Assembly (NCBI GenBank): GCA_964453335.1 | Contig: CAYVOK010000006.1 | Location: forward strand, 1 to 64,000 | Length of the DNA stretch: 64,000 nt | Reading direction: 5' to 3' | From: VGBO01 sp964453335 | GTDB taxonomy: Bacteria > Actinomycetota > Acidimicrobiia > Acidimicrobiales > CAIXPF01 | Shown here: positions 49,392 through 57,838 of the stretch, in pieces | Position numbering within the stretch: the first letter of the stretch is position 1 | Layout of the letters: each line of letters begins with the position of its first letter | The notes under the pieces: generated by a model | Told to the model about the DNA's origin: nothing | The model's database searches: none | The model's input: only the letters and a program-made list of their open reading frames with translations | Position numbers and translations under genes: made by a program

Positions 49392-50389
49392 GACACCCGG
49401 ACGACGACCTTGCCGGTCGTGCCACGGTTCGTGATCGCCATGAGCCGATCCGGGACGTCGGTCATCGCCACCACCTCCGAGACGAGCGGTGCGATCTGTC
49501 CGCGCTCGTGCATCGCCATGAGGTCGTCGTGCCACGCGTCGACCTTCGCCGGGTCGAAGCGGCGGTAGTTGCCCCAGTGGACGCCGACGACGCTGTAGTT
49601 CTTCACGAGCACGTGGTTCGTCTGTGCCTGGGCGATCCGGCCGCCGGCGAAGCCGATCACGAGGATCCGACCCTCCCACGCGATGCACTTCGTCGAACGG
49701 TCGTAGACGTCGCCGCCGACCGGGTCGTAGATGACGTCGGCCCCACGCCCGGCGGTGATCTCGTTGACGGCCTCGGCGAAGTCGGTCGCCTTGTAGTCGA
49801 TCACGTGGTGCGCCCCGAGGCTGCGGCACACCTCGACCTTCTCTGCGCCGCCCGCCGTGGCGATCACGGTCGCCCCCATGGCGAGGCCGAGCTGGATCGC
49901 GGCCGAACCGACGCCGCCCGCCCCGGCGTGCACCAGCAGCGTCTCGCCCGCCTGCAGGTTGGCACGCTGTGCGAGTGCGCTGATGCCCGTCTGGTAGATC
50001 ACGAGGAGCGCCGCGGCGGCTTCGTCGGTGAGCGAGTCGGGGATGGGATGGGCGTTGGCCATCGGGACGACGGTCCGCTCTGCGAGCCCGCCGTGTCCGT
50101 CGCGCAGTGCCGGCTGCGCGGCGACCCGCTGACCGATGCGGAGCCCGCGCTGCTCGGCCCCCGGCCCGAGTGCGACGATGCGCCCGGCGACCTCGAGGCC
50201 GGGGCTGAAGGGGAGGGGAGGGCGTTCCTGGTACGCACCACGGCAGAGCAGTGCGTCGGGGAAGTTCAGCGCACAGGTGGCGACCTCGACCGCGATCTGC
50301 TTCGGCCCGGGTTCCGGTGCCGGGACGTCGGCCTCGAGGCGCAGGACGTCCGTCGGTTCACCCAGCTCTCGTACGCGCCACGCCCGCAT
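49388..50389 (-). CDS. NADPH:quinone oxidoreductase-like MDR protein
   Basis: Medium-chain dehydrogenase/reductase without zinc ligands, 333 residues. The N-terminal GroES-like domain runs from AWRVRELGEPTDVLRLEADVPAPEPG; NFPDALLCRGAYQ and PGLEVAGRIVALG are typical of the quinone reductase branch. The Rossmann part has LLVHAGAGGVGSAAIQLGLAMGATVIATAG and VNEITAGRGADVIYDPVGGDVYD. Family members reduce quinones or enoyl compounds. A minus-strand -10 TAGCGT (50432-50437) shares its TAG with the preceding gene's stop codon. Confidence 0.88.
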   Translation of the reverse strand: MRAWRVRELGEPTDVLRLEADVPAPEPGPKQIAVEVATCALNFPDALLCRGAYQERPPLPFSPGLEVAGRIVALGPGAEQRGLRIGQRVAAQPALRDGHGGLAERTVVPMANAHPIPDSLTDEAAAALLVIYQTGISALAQRANLQAGETLLVHAGAGGVGSAAIQLGLAMGATVIATAGGAEKVEVCRSLGAHHVIDYKATDFAEAVNEITAGRGADVIYDPVGGDVYDRSTKCIAWEGRILVIGFAGGRIAQAQTNHVLVKNYSVVGVHWGNYRRFDPAKVDAWHDDLMAMHERGQIAPLVSEVVAMTDVPDRLMAITNRGTTGKVVVRVS

Positions 50390-50431
50390 CGTCGACCCCC
50401 GTCTCGGTGCGGGCCCACCCCGCCCGGCGGG

Positions 50432-50437
50432 ACGCTA
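50432..50437 (-). promoter_or_regulatory. -10 element TAGCGT reusing an upstream stop codon
   Basis: Minus-strand TAGCGT; its TAG (50437-50435) is the stop codon of the CrtC-like gene. The quinone reductase ATG (50389) is 42 bases further on, so here a leader is present. Confidence 0.4.
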
Positions 50438-51562
50438 GCGCCCGGTTGCGGGGCCTGCGCCGTCGAAGAGCCCGCTGAGCCCGCTCGGTGCGTGGTCGCC
50501 GATCGCGAGCAGCTCGAGGACGCCGGTGCCGGTGCGCGCTCCCCACCGGGCCCGTACCACCTGGTGGACGTGGAGCGAGGTCGAGGCCACGGGGTCGAGG
50601 TCGGTGGGCCGCCACCGCCAGGTCGTCCGCTCGAACTCGCCGTGCCAGATGCCGTGCCCCCACTCGGGATGGCCGTACCCGAGACCGACGAGCGGCACGG
50701 TGAGGAGCACCTCGAGGTCGATCCGCTCGGGAGATCCCGACCACGGGTGCAGCACCACCGAGGCCCGACGCGCCCGCCGGGTGCCGGGCTCCCACTCGAT
50801 CTCGTGGTCGAGGGAACGCCACACGTCCGCGGGTGCCGTCGGGTCGTCCGCCCGGTCGGCGAGGTTCGGGACGAGCGCGGCGAACTCGTGGAGTCGACGA
50901 CCCGCCGTGTCCTCGTTCGCATCCACGTGCACGGCCACGTCGTCGAAACGCAGCGGCGCCCACAACCAGAAGAACTGCGGGCGACCACGCTGTGGTGCGC
51001 CGCGCCCGGCACGCTCACCGATCGGTCGCACGCCCCAGGATCGGTCACGGCACCCGGTGAGGCCGAGCGCCGCGGCGTCGAGGTGCACGTCGTCGACGCG
51101 GAGGTGGCCCGACCACCGGCCGAACTGGGTGACCCGGGTGTAGTCGAAGACGGGGACGGTCCCTCGCGACTGCAGGAAGCGGGGTTCGGTCACGGCGACC
51201 GTCGTCGCCTCGAAGGTGAGGTCGGCGGCGAGCGGTCCGTCGTCGTCGAGCACGATCCGGATGCGCCGGAACGACTCGAGGATCTCGAGGCGGAGCGGCC
51301 CGAGGGTCAGCGTCGTCCGGTCGTCGGGGCAGCGTCCCGAGAACAGGACGCTGTGCTGCGTGCCCTCGTGGAGCACGGTGACCGCACCGTCGACGACACC
51401 GCGGTTCGCGTACACGCCGAAGGCCACGCCCACGTAGAGCGAGCCCGCGGCGTCGTAGGCGTCGAAGAAGTAGCGGTCGTAGAGGTTGGGGCTCGCCGTC
51501 GTCGGGTGCAGGACGGGCTGGGATCCCCCGTGCACAGGGAAGTCGTCGAAGGGATGGAGCAC
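50435..51562 (-). CDS. CrtC/AttH lipocalin-like protein of unknown function
   Basis: A 375-residue protein with an eight-strand, lipocalin-like repeat architecture. The most telling motif is LGLTGCRDRSWGVRPIGERA (G-x-R-D-x-S-W-G), shared with carotenoid 1,2-hydratase (CrtC) and AttH. FDYTRVTQFGRWSGHLRVDD and FRRIRIVLDDDGPL are also family-like; HEIEWEPGTRRARRASVVL is a C-terminal strand pair. CrtC itself uses an Asp, so D in CRDRSWG could be catalytic; this is inference. It lies between a MaoC hydratase and a quinone reductase gene, so a lipid or terpenoid substrate is plausible. Confidence 0.65.
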   Translation of the reverse strand: MLHPFDDFPVHGGSQPVLHPTTASPNLYDRYFFDAYDAAGSLYVGVAFGVYANRGVVDGAVTVLHEGTQHSVLFSGRCPDDRTTLTLGPLRLEILESFRRIRIVLDDDGPLAADLTFEATTVAVTEPRFLQSRGTVPVFDYTRVTQFGRWSGHLRVDDVHLDAAALGLTGCRDRSWGVRPIGERAGRGAPQRGRPQFFWLWAPLRFDDVAVHVDANEDTAGRRLHEFAALVPNLADRADDPTAPADVWRSLDHEIEWEPGTRRARRASVVLHPWSGSPERIDLEVLLTVPLVGLGYGHPEWGHGIWHGEFERTTWRWRPTDLDPVASTSLHVHQVVRARWGARTGTGVLELLAIGDHAPSGLSGLFDGAGPATGR

Positions 51563-51566
51563 GACG

Positions 51567-52418
51567 TCAGGCGAAGGTGATGTGGCCGTCGCGGACAGCA
51601 GGCGCGCCGTCGGCGGTGACGACCTCGAAGCGGTCGTCGCGGTACAGGCGGACGGTCAGCGTCGACGGCATCGGCACCCATGCACCGAAGCGGCCGCGGA
51701 CCCGCCTGATCGCCCGCGGATCACCCCGGCCGACCGCGTGGACGGCGACGGACACCGCATGGGCGAGCGTCGCCGTGCCGTGCAGGATGAGCCCGGGGAG
51801 TCCGGCGTCGTGCGCCACCGCGAGGTCGGTGTGGATCGGGTTCCAGATCCGTGCGCACTCCGTGTAGGTGTGGGCGTCTCCTGTGCCGATCTCGATCGCC
51901 ACCTCGGCCTCGATCCGTTCGTCACGGGCGGTCGGCGCAGCGTCGTCGCCGGGTGCGGGACGGTCCGGGCCGTCGACGTCGACGCCGAGGTAGAGCGATC
52001 CCTGCACCGTGCGGCACACGAGTGCGCCGGCTGCATCGGTGGTGCGCATGTCGAGGGTGACGAACGCCCCCGGCGAACGCCGCTCGACGCCGATGATCTC
52101 ACCGACCGTCGTGAGGGTCTGGTCGGCCTGGATGACCCGTTCGATCGTCAGGTCGTGCGTCGCGTGGATCCCGCGACGGGCCTCGTCGTGGGTGAGGGCG
52201 TCGACGAGCCCGGGAACCCTTCGGCTGAGCAGCACGACCGGCCACTCGAGACAGACCGGGAAGATCGGATGGGCGATCAGGCCGTAGGCGCGCGTGGTGT
52301 CGAGGTAGACGGGGGCGTGGTCCCGCAGCGACGCGGCGTACGCCATGATCCAACGGTTGTCGACCGTGTGGGTGACCGGCTCCGTGGTGGACCCGACGAT
52401 GGAGGAGGGGACCGGCAC
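51567..52418 (-). CDS. MaoC/HTD2-type double hot-dog enoyl-CoA hydratase
   Basis: An (R)-specific 2-enoyl-CoA hydratase-like protein of about 283 residues. Both halves are visible: an N-terminal hot-dog with THTVDNRWIMAYAASLRD and the hydratase-2 motif in the C-terminal half, CARIWNPIHTDLAVAHDAGLP, with N-P-x-H-x-D as in MaoC. The GTG at 52418 is chosen so that the conserved EPVTHTV start is included; the first Met at 52346 would cut it off. A short out-of-frame ORF (52467 to 52423, 14 codons, with a G-rich ribosome site) lies directly upstream, and might couple translation. It is 4 bases from the CrtC-like gene. Confidence 0.82.
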   Translation of the reverse strand: MPVPSSIVGSTTEPVTHTVDNRWIMAYAASLRDHAPVYLDTTRAYGLIAHPIFPVCLEWPVVLLSRRVPGLVDALTHDEARRGIHATHDLTIERVIQADQTLTTVGEIIGVERRSPGAFVTLDMRTTDAAGALVCRTVQGSLYLGVDVDGPDRPAPGDDAAPTARDERIEAEVAIEIGTGDAHTYTECARIWNPIHTDLAVAHDAGLPGLILHGTATLAHAVSVAVHAVGRGDPRAIRRVRGRFGAWVPMPSTLTVRLYRDDRFEVVTADGAPAVRDGHITFA

Positions 52419-52503
52419 CGGACTACACCTCACCCTGGCGCGGCGGCCGCTGCTCGGTGTGTGCCATGGTGATCCCCCGATCCTCGATCCGGAGCGAGAG
52501 CCT

Positions 52504-53226
52504 ATGTCCGAACCCGTTGCGGAACCCTCACTGCTCGACGGCATCGCCACGACCCGGTCGATCCGGCGGTACCGGCTCGATCCGATCCCGCCGGAGGACC
52601 TGAACCGCATGCTGTTCGCCGCCACGCGGGCACCGCAGGGGTCGAACCGGCAGGGGTTCCGGTTCGTCGTGCTGCGCGACGGGCCGCGTGCGCTCGAGGC
52701 ACGGCGTCTCATCGGGGAGGGTGCGCGACGCGTGTGGGCCGACAAGCGGGTCACCGATCACTACGACCGCGGTTCGGCCGACGTGCTCGATTCCCCGAAG
52801 GCGCGGATGGCACGCACCATGCAGCACTTCGTCGACCACGTCGACGAGGCGCCTGCCATCGTCCTCGCCTGCCTGCACTGTCACCGCGAGCCGTCGCTCG
52901 CGCTCGGTGGTGCCGTCTGGCCGGCCGTCCAGAACCTCCTCCTCGCTGCCCGGGCCCTCGGCTACGGCGGGGTGATCACGGGCTGGCATGGCCCCTGTGA
53001 GACGGAACTGCGCACCGTGCTCGGCATGCCCGCGGACCCGACCGAACTTGCGATCGCCGCGACGATCCCGCTCGGACGCCCGGTCGGCTCCCACGGTCCG
53101 GTCCGACGCCGACCCCTCGCGGAGGTCGTCTACGAGGACGGCTGGGGTGAGCCTGCGCCGTGGGCGACCGATCCGCCCGGGACGAGGTTCACGTCGCCGG
53201 GACCGCCCACCGGGTTGCGGGTCTGA
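52504..53226 (+). CDS. Nitroreductase family protein
   Basis: FMN-dependent oxidoreductase of 240 residues. The N-terminal Ile-Ala-Thr-Thr-Arg-Ser-Ile-Arg-Arg-Tyr segment (IATTRSIRRYRLDPIP) is the phosphate-binding signature, followed by LFAATRAPQGSNRQGFRFVV. The C-terminal ALGYGGVITGWHG and LGMPADPTELAIAATIPLGR are typical. The ATG at 52504 follows GGAG by 9 bases. It is divergent from the hydratase gene. Such enzymes reduce nitro, quinone or dehydro substrates; no specific one can be assigned. Confidence 0.85.
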   Translation: MSEPVAEPSLLDGIATTRSIRRYRLDPIPPEDLNRMLFAATRAPQGSNRQGFRFVVLRDGPRALEARRLIGEGARRVWADKRVTDHYDRGSADVLDSPKARMARTMQHFVDHVDEAPAIVLACLHCHREPSLALGGAVWPAVQNLLLAARALGYGGVITGWHGPCETELRTVLGMPADPTELAIAATIPLGRPVGSHGPVRRRPLAEVVYEDGWGEPAPWATDPPGTRFTSPGPPTGLRV

Positions 53227-53238
53227 CCCGTCCGGGTC
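53225..53238. terminator. Hairpin downstream of the nitroreductase gene
   Basis: GACCCG (53225-53230), 2-base loop, CGGGTC (53233-53238), beginning at the TGA stop of the plus-strand gene and 18 bases before the minus-strand stop. Confidence 0.4.
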
Positions 53239-53256
53239 CCGGCCGTCCCGTCTCCG

Positions 53257-53946
53257 TCAGCCCGGGAATGCGTCGATGAAGCCCAGCGCGGCGTCGATGA
53301 ACTCGAACTTCTTCACGATGTTGAAGTGGTCCGTCCGTCGGAGCTGCAGGTAGGTCGCGTCGGGAAGCGCCTCGACCAACGGCTCGCCTGGCATGGCGAA
53401 GTCCGCTTCGCCGAGGACCACGAGCGTGGGCACGGTCACCCGGGCGAGTCCCTCGACCGTCACGGGCCACGGGTTCCGCCGCCGCAGCAGCGCCGCAAGC
53501 GCAGCGCGGTCGATCTCGGGGGACTCGGCGAGCTGCGCGAAGTACCCCGAGGTGCGGTCGTCGGGATCCGGCTCGCCGGCGAGCCCGCGCCGGATCGCCT
53601 CGTGGCGGGACTCGTCGACCTCGAAGAGGTTGGCGCCGACACCGGCGACGACGATCTTCCGGAACCGTTCCGGCCGGTCGATGGCGAGCGCGAGCGTCGT
53701 GCGCGCACCGAGGGAGAACCCGATCACGTCGACCGGTTCGTCGGGGAGCTGGTCGGCGATGTGCTGCTCGAGCGCGTCGTACGCCGCCGGATCGTGCGGC
53801 TTCGGCGCGTCACCGTGACCGAGGAGGTCGAGCGCGAGCACCTCGCGTCCCGCCTCGTGGAGCAGGTCCAACCAACCGTTCTCGCCCCAGGTGCGCGCGG
53901 CCGAGGTCGCGATCCCGTGGAGCAGCACCACCGGCGGCCCGCTCAT
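53257..53946 (-). CDS. Alpha/beta hydrolase, last gene of a CoA operon
   Basis: A 229-residue alpha/beta hydrolase. The oxyanion loop is VVLLHGIATSA, the nucleophile elbow VIGFSLGARTTLALA (G-F-S-L-G, Ser about residue 97), the acid likely the Asp in LVVLGEADFAMPG, and the His in RRTDHFNIVKKFEF. It has no long lid. Its start overlaps the CitE-like gene by 4 bases, so it is the sixth gene of the operon that begins at 58329. A thioesterase or hydrolytic clean-up role is plausible in that setting but not shown. Confidence 0.82.
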   Translation of the reverse strand: MSGPPVVLLHGIATSAARTWGENGWLDLLHEAGREVLALDLLGHGDAPKPHDPAAYDALEQHIADQLPDEPVDVIGFSLGARTTLALAIDRPERFRKIVVAGVGANLFEVDESRHEAIRRGLAGEPDPDDRTSGYFAQLAESPEIDRAALAALLRRRNPWPVTVEGLARVTVPTLVVLGEADFAMPGEPLVEALPDATYLQLRRTDHFNIVKKFEFIDAALGFIDAFPG

Positions 53947-54866
53947 GCGTGCTTCGCCGCGATCTGCTCGGCCCGGTCCATGGTGACCTGGAAGATCCGC
54001 GCCGTCGCGGCGTCGATCATCATCCCATTCAGCGTCGCCGCGCCGAGACCGGCGGCCTCGGCGTCGCGCACCGCGGTGATCGCCTCACGCGCCTTCGCGA
54101 TCTCGTCGGGGCTCGGGGCGAACACCTCGTTCGCGATCTCGATCTGGCTCGGGTGGATGCACCACTTGCCCACCGCGCCGAGCGTCGTCGCCCAGGTCGC
54201 CTCGCGCCGGTAGGCGTCCGGTGCCTTGAAGTTGGCAAACGGACCGTCGATCGCGTCGATCCCCGCGGCGCGGGCGGCGACGATCATGCGGTTCCGCGCG
54301 TAGTGCCACATGTCGCCCGGGTAGCGCTCCGATCCGGCCTCGCCGATGTGACCGGTCCGGATGCCCTGGCTCGCCGACAGGTCGCCGACACCGAGGATCA
54401 GCGCCTCGAGGCGGCTCGAGCACCGTGCGATGTCCTCGACGCAGGCCAGCGCCTCGGTCTCCTCGATGAGCACCTCGAGTCCGATGCGGTGCGGGAGGCG
54501 GAGCTTCGCCTCGAGCTGATCGAGGAGGGTCTCGACGAACCAGATGTCCCGGGGTGCCTTCACCTTCGGGATGATGATCACGTCGAGGCATGCACCCGCC
54601 CCGGTGACGATCTCGATGATGTCGTCGTGGCACCAGGTCGTGTGCGTCCCGTTGATGCGCACGGCCCGGGTCTTGCCGCTCCAGTCGTGGGTGGTGAGCG
54701 CCTCGACGACGGGGGCCCGTGCCCCTTCCTTCTCGGCGGGCGCGACGGCGTCCTCGAGATCGAGGAAGACGAGATCGGCGGCCGATTCCGCCGCCTTCGC
54801 CATCATCTTCGGGCTCGTGCCCGGGGTCGACAGCTCGGAGCGGCGCAGGCGCGGCAGGTTCGGCAT
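53943..54866 (-). CDS. HpcH/HpaI aldolase family CoA-ester lyase (CitE-like)
   Basis: A 307-residue Mg-dependent TIM-barrel lyase of the CitE/malyl-CoA lyase/citramalyl-CoA lyase family. Seen: RRSELSTPGTSPKMMAKA, the metal site VFLDLEDAVAPAEKEGAR, an Arg in KTRAVRINGTHT, IIPKVKAPRD, LEVLIEETEALA (metal Glu), and IDGPFANFKAPDAY with GKWCIHPSQIEIANEVF. Homologues cleave (S)-citramalyl-CoA to acetyl-CoA + pyruvate, or malyl- and methylmalyl-CoA to glyoxylate + acyl-CoA. It overlaps the hydrolase gene by 4 bases and follows the CoA-transferase gene by 3. Confidence 0.88.
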   Translation of the reverse strand: MPNLPRLRRSELSTPGTSPKMMAKAAESAADLVFLDLEDAVAPAEKEGARAPVVEALTTHDWSGKTRAVRINGTHTTWCHDDIIEIVTGAGACLDVIIIPKVKAPRDIWFVETLLDQLEAKLRLPHRIGLEVLIEETEALACVEDIARCSSRLEALILGVGDLSASQGIRTGHIGEAGSERYPGDMWHYARNRMIVAARAAGIDAIDGPFANFKAPDAYRREATWATTLGAVGKWCIHPSQIEIANEVFAPSPDEIAKAREAITAVRDAEAAGLGAATLNGMMIDAATARIFQVTMDRAEQIAAKHA

Positions 54867-54869
54867 GAC

Positions 54870-56105
54870 TCAGATCCTCTCGGTTGGGCGGGCGGTTGCA
54901 GCGAGGCGTTCGGCGGCGGCACGGTCGAGACCGGCCTCGAGCAGCGCCTCGACGGTGTGCTCGCCGAGCAGCGGCGGGCGACGGTGCGGTGCGGGTGGCG
55001 TGCCCGTCAGCTTGATCGGGGTGCCCGCGACGGGCAGGGCACGTCCGGTGCCGGGATGGGGGAGCTCGACGACCATCTCCCGTGCGGCGACGTGGGGGTC
55101 GGCCAGGATGTCCGGCGCGAGGTTCACAGGCCCGACGGGGACACGCCCGCCGAGGACCTCGATGATCTCCGCCCGGGTACGAACCGACGTCCAGTCCCCG
55201 AGGACCTCGCGGACGAAGGGGGCGTTCGCCACCCGTGCACGGTTCGTCGAGCACCGTTCGTCGTCGGCGAGCTCGGGTCGGCTGATCAGCGCCGCGAGGA
55301 TCGGCCAGTGGCTCTCGGTCGGCGCCGCGATGGCGATCTGTCCGTCGGCGGCCGGGAAAACGTCGAAGGGACAGAGCTGCGGATGGCCGTTGCCCGTCGG
55401 CCGCGTCACGAAGCCCGCGTAGCCGAAGCGGTACACGACCGCCTCGCAGAGGGCGAGGACGGCGTCGTACATGGCGACGTCGACGAACTGCCCCGACCCG
55501 GTGCGCACCGCGTGGACGAGCGCGGCGACGATGCCGACCGCGGCGAGGGTCGCCGGGTAGATGTCGCCCGCGCTCGGTCCGCAGCGCACGGTCTCGCCTT
55601 CCGCCGTCCCCGTCATCCCGACGATGCCGCCCATGGCCTGGGCGACGATGTCGTAGGCAGGCCAGTCGGCGTAGGGGGAGACCCCGGTCCTCGGGTCGCC
55701 GAACCCCCGGATCGCGCCGTAGACGAGCTTCGGGTTCCGTGCGGCGAGCACCTCGTAGCCGAGGCCGAGTCGGTCCATCACCCCGGTGCGCGAGTTCTCC
55801 ACCAGCACGTCGGCACCGTCGACGAGCGCGAGGAGGGCGACGCGTCCCTCCTCGGTCTTGAGGTCGAGGACGACCGACCGCTTGTTCCGGTTGATGGACG
55901 CGAAGTACCCGCCGTAGTGGCGCTCGGTGTCGTCGAGGGTGAACGGTCCGGAGAACCTCGTCATGTCGCCCTCGGGCGGTTCGACCTTGACGACGTCGGC
56001 GCCCATGTCCGCGAGCAGCATGGTGCAGAACGGCCCGGCGAGCGCCTGGGTGAGGTCGATGACCCGGATGCCCTGCAGGGGGCCTGAGCCGGCCGGCGTG
56101 CTCAC
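54870..56105 (-). CDS. Family III CoA-transferase (CaiB/BaiF), third copy
   Basis: A 411-residue CoA-transferase from GTG 56105, which overlaps the MaoC gene stop by 4 bases. Landmarks: GIRVIDLTQALAGPFCTM, GADVVKVE, NRNKRSVVLDLKTEEGR, the catalytic Asp in CGPSAGDIYPATLAAVG (about residue 181), and LGEHTVEALLEAGLD. In a C5-dicarboxylate route this enzyme would activate the free acid (itaconate, mesaconate or similar) using succinyl-CoA or another donor. Enzymes of this family do just that in mesaconyl-CoA metabolism, so the role fits but is inferred. Confidence 0.9.
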   Translation of the reverse strand: MSTPAGSGPLQGIRVIDLTQALAGPFCTMLLADMGADVVKVEPPEGDMTRFSGPFTLDDTERHYGGYFASINRNKRSVVLDLKTEEGRVALLALVDGADVLVENSRTGVMDRLGLGYEVLAARNPKLVYGAIRGFGDPRTGVSPYADWPAYDIVAQAMGGIVGMTGTAEGETVRCGPSAGDIYPATLAAVGIVAALVHAVRTGSGQFVDVAMYDAVLALCEAVVYRFGYAGFVTRPTGNGHPQLCPFDVFPAADGQIAIAAPTESHWPILAALISRPELADDERCSTNRARVANAPFVREVLGDWTSVRTRAEIIEVLGGRVPVGPVNLAPDILADPHVAAREMVVELPHPGTGRALPVAGTPIKLTGTPPAPHRRPPLLGEHTVEALLEAGLDRAAAERLAATARPTERI

Positions 56106-56593
56106 GACACGGGGCGCTTGCGGATGAGGGCGGTCTGCTCGCCCTCGAAGACGATCTGACCGTCGACGCGATGCCCCGCGATGTCGAGGCCGTGCTTGGT
56201 GCCCCAGTGGCGGAACCGGACGATGCCTGCGTCGTCGCGGTCGGGTGCCGGTGACGCCTCGATCACCTCGGAGAAGGCGTAGATCGTGTCGCCGTGGAAC
56301 ACCGGTGCCGTGAAGCGCATCTTGTCGAGAGCGAGGGTCCGCAGCGCGTTCTCGCAGCAGTCCTGCTGCGTCAGGCCGATCACCATCGAACCGGTCACGA
56401 GGCCGAAGACGAGACGGCGACCCCACGGCGACCGCTCCATCGAGTGCTCGTTCCAGTGACTCTGGGCGGTGTTCATGACGAGCTTCGTGAGCATCTGGTT
56501 CTCGAACTCGCCGATGGTCGCGCCGCGCACGTGGCGCATGCGTCGCCCGACGGGGTAGTCCTCGAACCAGGTTCCTTCTCCGGTGAGCGCCAT
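56102..56593 (-). CDS. MaoC-type acyl-CoA hydratase
   Basis: A 163-residue single hot-dog hydratase. The core is MNTAQSHWNEHSMERSP (Asn/His pair of the hydratase-2 fold), then FGLVTGSMVIGLTQQDCCEN, FTAPVFHGDTIYAFSEVIEA. It is close in layout to itaconyl-CoA and mesaconyl-CoA hydratases (and to mycobacterial MaoC proteins next to CitE genes), which hydrate 2-methylene or 2-methyl enoyl-CoAs. The gene is 15 bases after the acyl-CoA dehydrogenase gene and overlaps the CoA-transferase gene. Confidence 0.85.
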   Translation of the reverse strand: MALTGEGTWFEDYPVGRRMRHVRGATIGEFENQMLTKLVMNTAQSHWNEHSMERSPWGRRLVFGLVTGSMVIGLTQQDCCENALRTLALDKMRFTAPVFHGDTIYAFSEVIEASPAPDRDDAGIVRFRHWGTKHGLDIAGHRVDGQIVFEGEQTALIRKRPVS

Positions 56594-56608
56594 GGTCGTC
56601 CCCGTTCC

Positions 56609-57838
56609 TCAGGCGAGCGGCGAGCGGGGTAGGAGCCGGTCGCTGATGATCTTCTGCTGGATCTGGCTCGTGCCCTCGAAGATGGTCGTGAGCCTCGCGT
56701 CGCGCCAGTGCCGTTCGACCGCCCGCTCGGTCGTGTAGCCGTTGCCTCCGTGAATCTGGATGCCCATCGCCGTCACCTCGGCGGCCATCTCGGTGGCGAT
56801 GAGCTTGACCATCGCGGAGGTGAGCTCGGCACCGTCGCCGTCGTCGATGGACTGCGCGACCTGGTGGGTGAATGCCCGACACGCCTCGGTGCGGGCGGCC
56901 ATCTCGGCGATCATGAACCGGATTGCCTGGAAGTCGGCGACGGGATGGCCGAACTGGTGGCGTTCCTGCGTGTACGCGATGCAGTCCTCGACGGCCGCAC
57001 GGGCGAGGCCGACGGCGCGAGCCGCGGTGTGGACCCGTGCGACGTTGAGCGTCTGCTCCACCGCCCGGAACGCTCGCCCCTCACCACCGATGGCCTCGGC
57101 GTCCCCGCCGTCGGCCGCAGCACGCTCGCGGTTGCGACGACCCGTGCCGAGGAGGTTCTCCTTCGGCACCCGGAGCCCGTCGAAGGTGAGGTTCCAGGTA
57201 CGGAAACCGTGGTACCCGATCTTGTCGATCGGCACACCGTGGATGCCCTCGGGGAAGACGTCGCGGTCCTTCTCGACGAGCAGGGTGGTGAGGCCGCGGC
57301 TTCGGGACTCGCCCACGTCGGGATCCCGGGTGCGGCACAGGAGCTGGATGAAGTCCGCCCGCAGCGCGTTGCCGCACCAGCGCTTCTCGCCGTGGATCTC
57401 CCAGTGGTCGCCGCGGTCGATCGCGCGAGTCTGCACGTTCGCGAGGTCGGAGCCCGCGCCGGGTTCCGACAGCGCCGCTGCGCCGATCCAGCGCCCGGCG
57501 GCGGATCGGCGCAGGAGCTCGGCACGTCGGTCCGGGTCGGCGACCGCGCAACCCATCCCGTTCGCCCGGGCGATGATCGACGCAGACGACATCCACGCCC
57601 GTGCGAGCTCCTCGGAGATGAGGCAGTACTCGAAGGTCCCGAGACCCATGCCACCGTGCTCACGGGGCACCGTGATGCCGAAGTAGCCCATGGCGGCGAG
57701 CTGGTCGAGGAACTCGTCGGGGAACTCCGCCTTCTGGGGGTCGAGCTCGTTCGCGAGCGGCAGCACGACGTCGTGCGCGAACGCCCGTGCGGTCTCCTGG
57801 ATCTCGAGTCGTTCCGGGGTGAGGTACCGGTTCGTCAC
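56609..57838 (-). CDS. Acyl-CoA dehydrogenase with an extra insert
   Basis: Flavoprotein dehydrogenase of 409 residues. Seen: YFGITVPREHGGMGLGTFEY, ALSEPGAGSDLANVQT, RWCGNALRADFIQLLCR, IQIHGGNGYTTERAVERHWR and the catalytic Glu in TIFEGTSQIQQKIISDRLL. Between ENLLG and the usual GEGRAF segment lies an insert of about 20 residues (TGRRNRERAAADGGDAEAIG), absent from most relatives. The start overlaps the upstream hot-dog gene by 4 bases. In mycobacterial CitE clusters a similar FadE accompanies the lyase and hydratase. It could produce the methylene- or methyl-enoyl-CoA that the hydratases use. Confidence 0.92.
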   Translation of the reverse strand: MTNRYLTPERLEIQETARAFAHDVVLPLANELDPQKAEFPDEFLDQLAAMGYFGITVPREHGGMGLGTFEYCLISEELARAWMSSASIIARANGMGCAVADPDRRAELLRRSAAGRWIGAAALSEPGAGSDLANVQTRAIDRGDHWEIHGEKRWCGNALRADFIQLLCRTRDPDVGESRSRGLTTLLVEKDRDVFPEGIHGVPIDKIGYHGFRTWNLTFDGLRVPKENLLGTGRRNRERAAADGGDAEAIGGEGRAFRAVEQTLNVARVHTAARAVGLARAAVEDCIAYTQERHQFGHPVADFQAIRFMIAEMAARTEACRAFTHQVAQSIDDGDGAELTSAMVKLIATEMAAEVTAMGIQIHGGNGYTTERAVERHWRDARLTTIFEGTSQIQQKIISDRLLPRSPLA

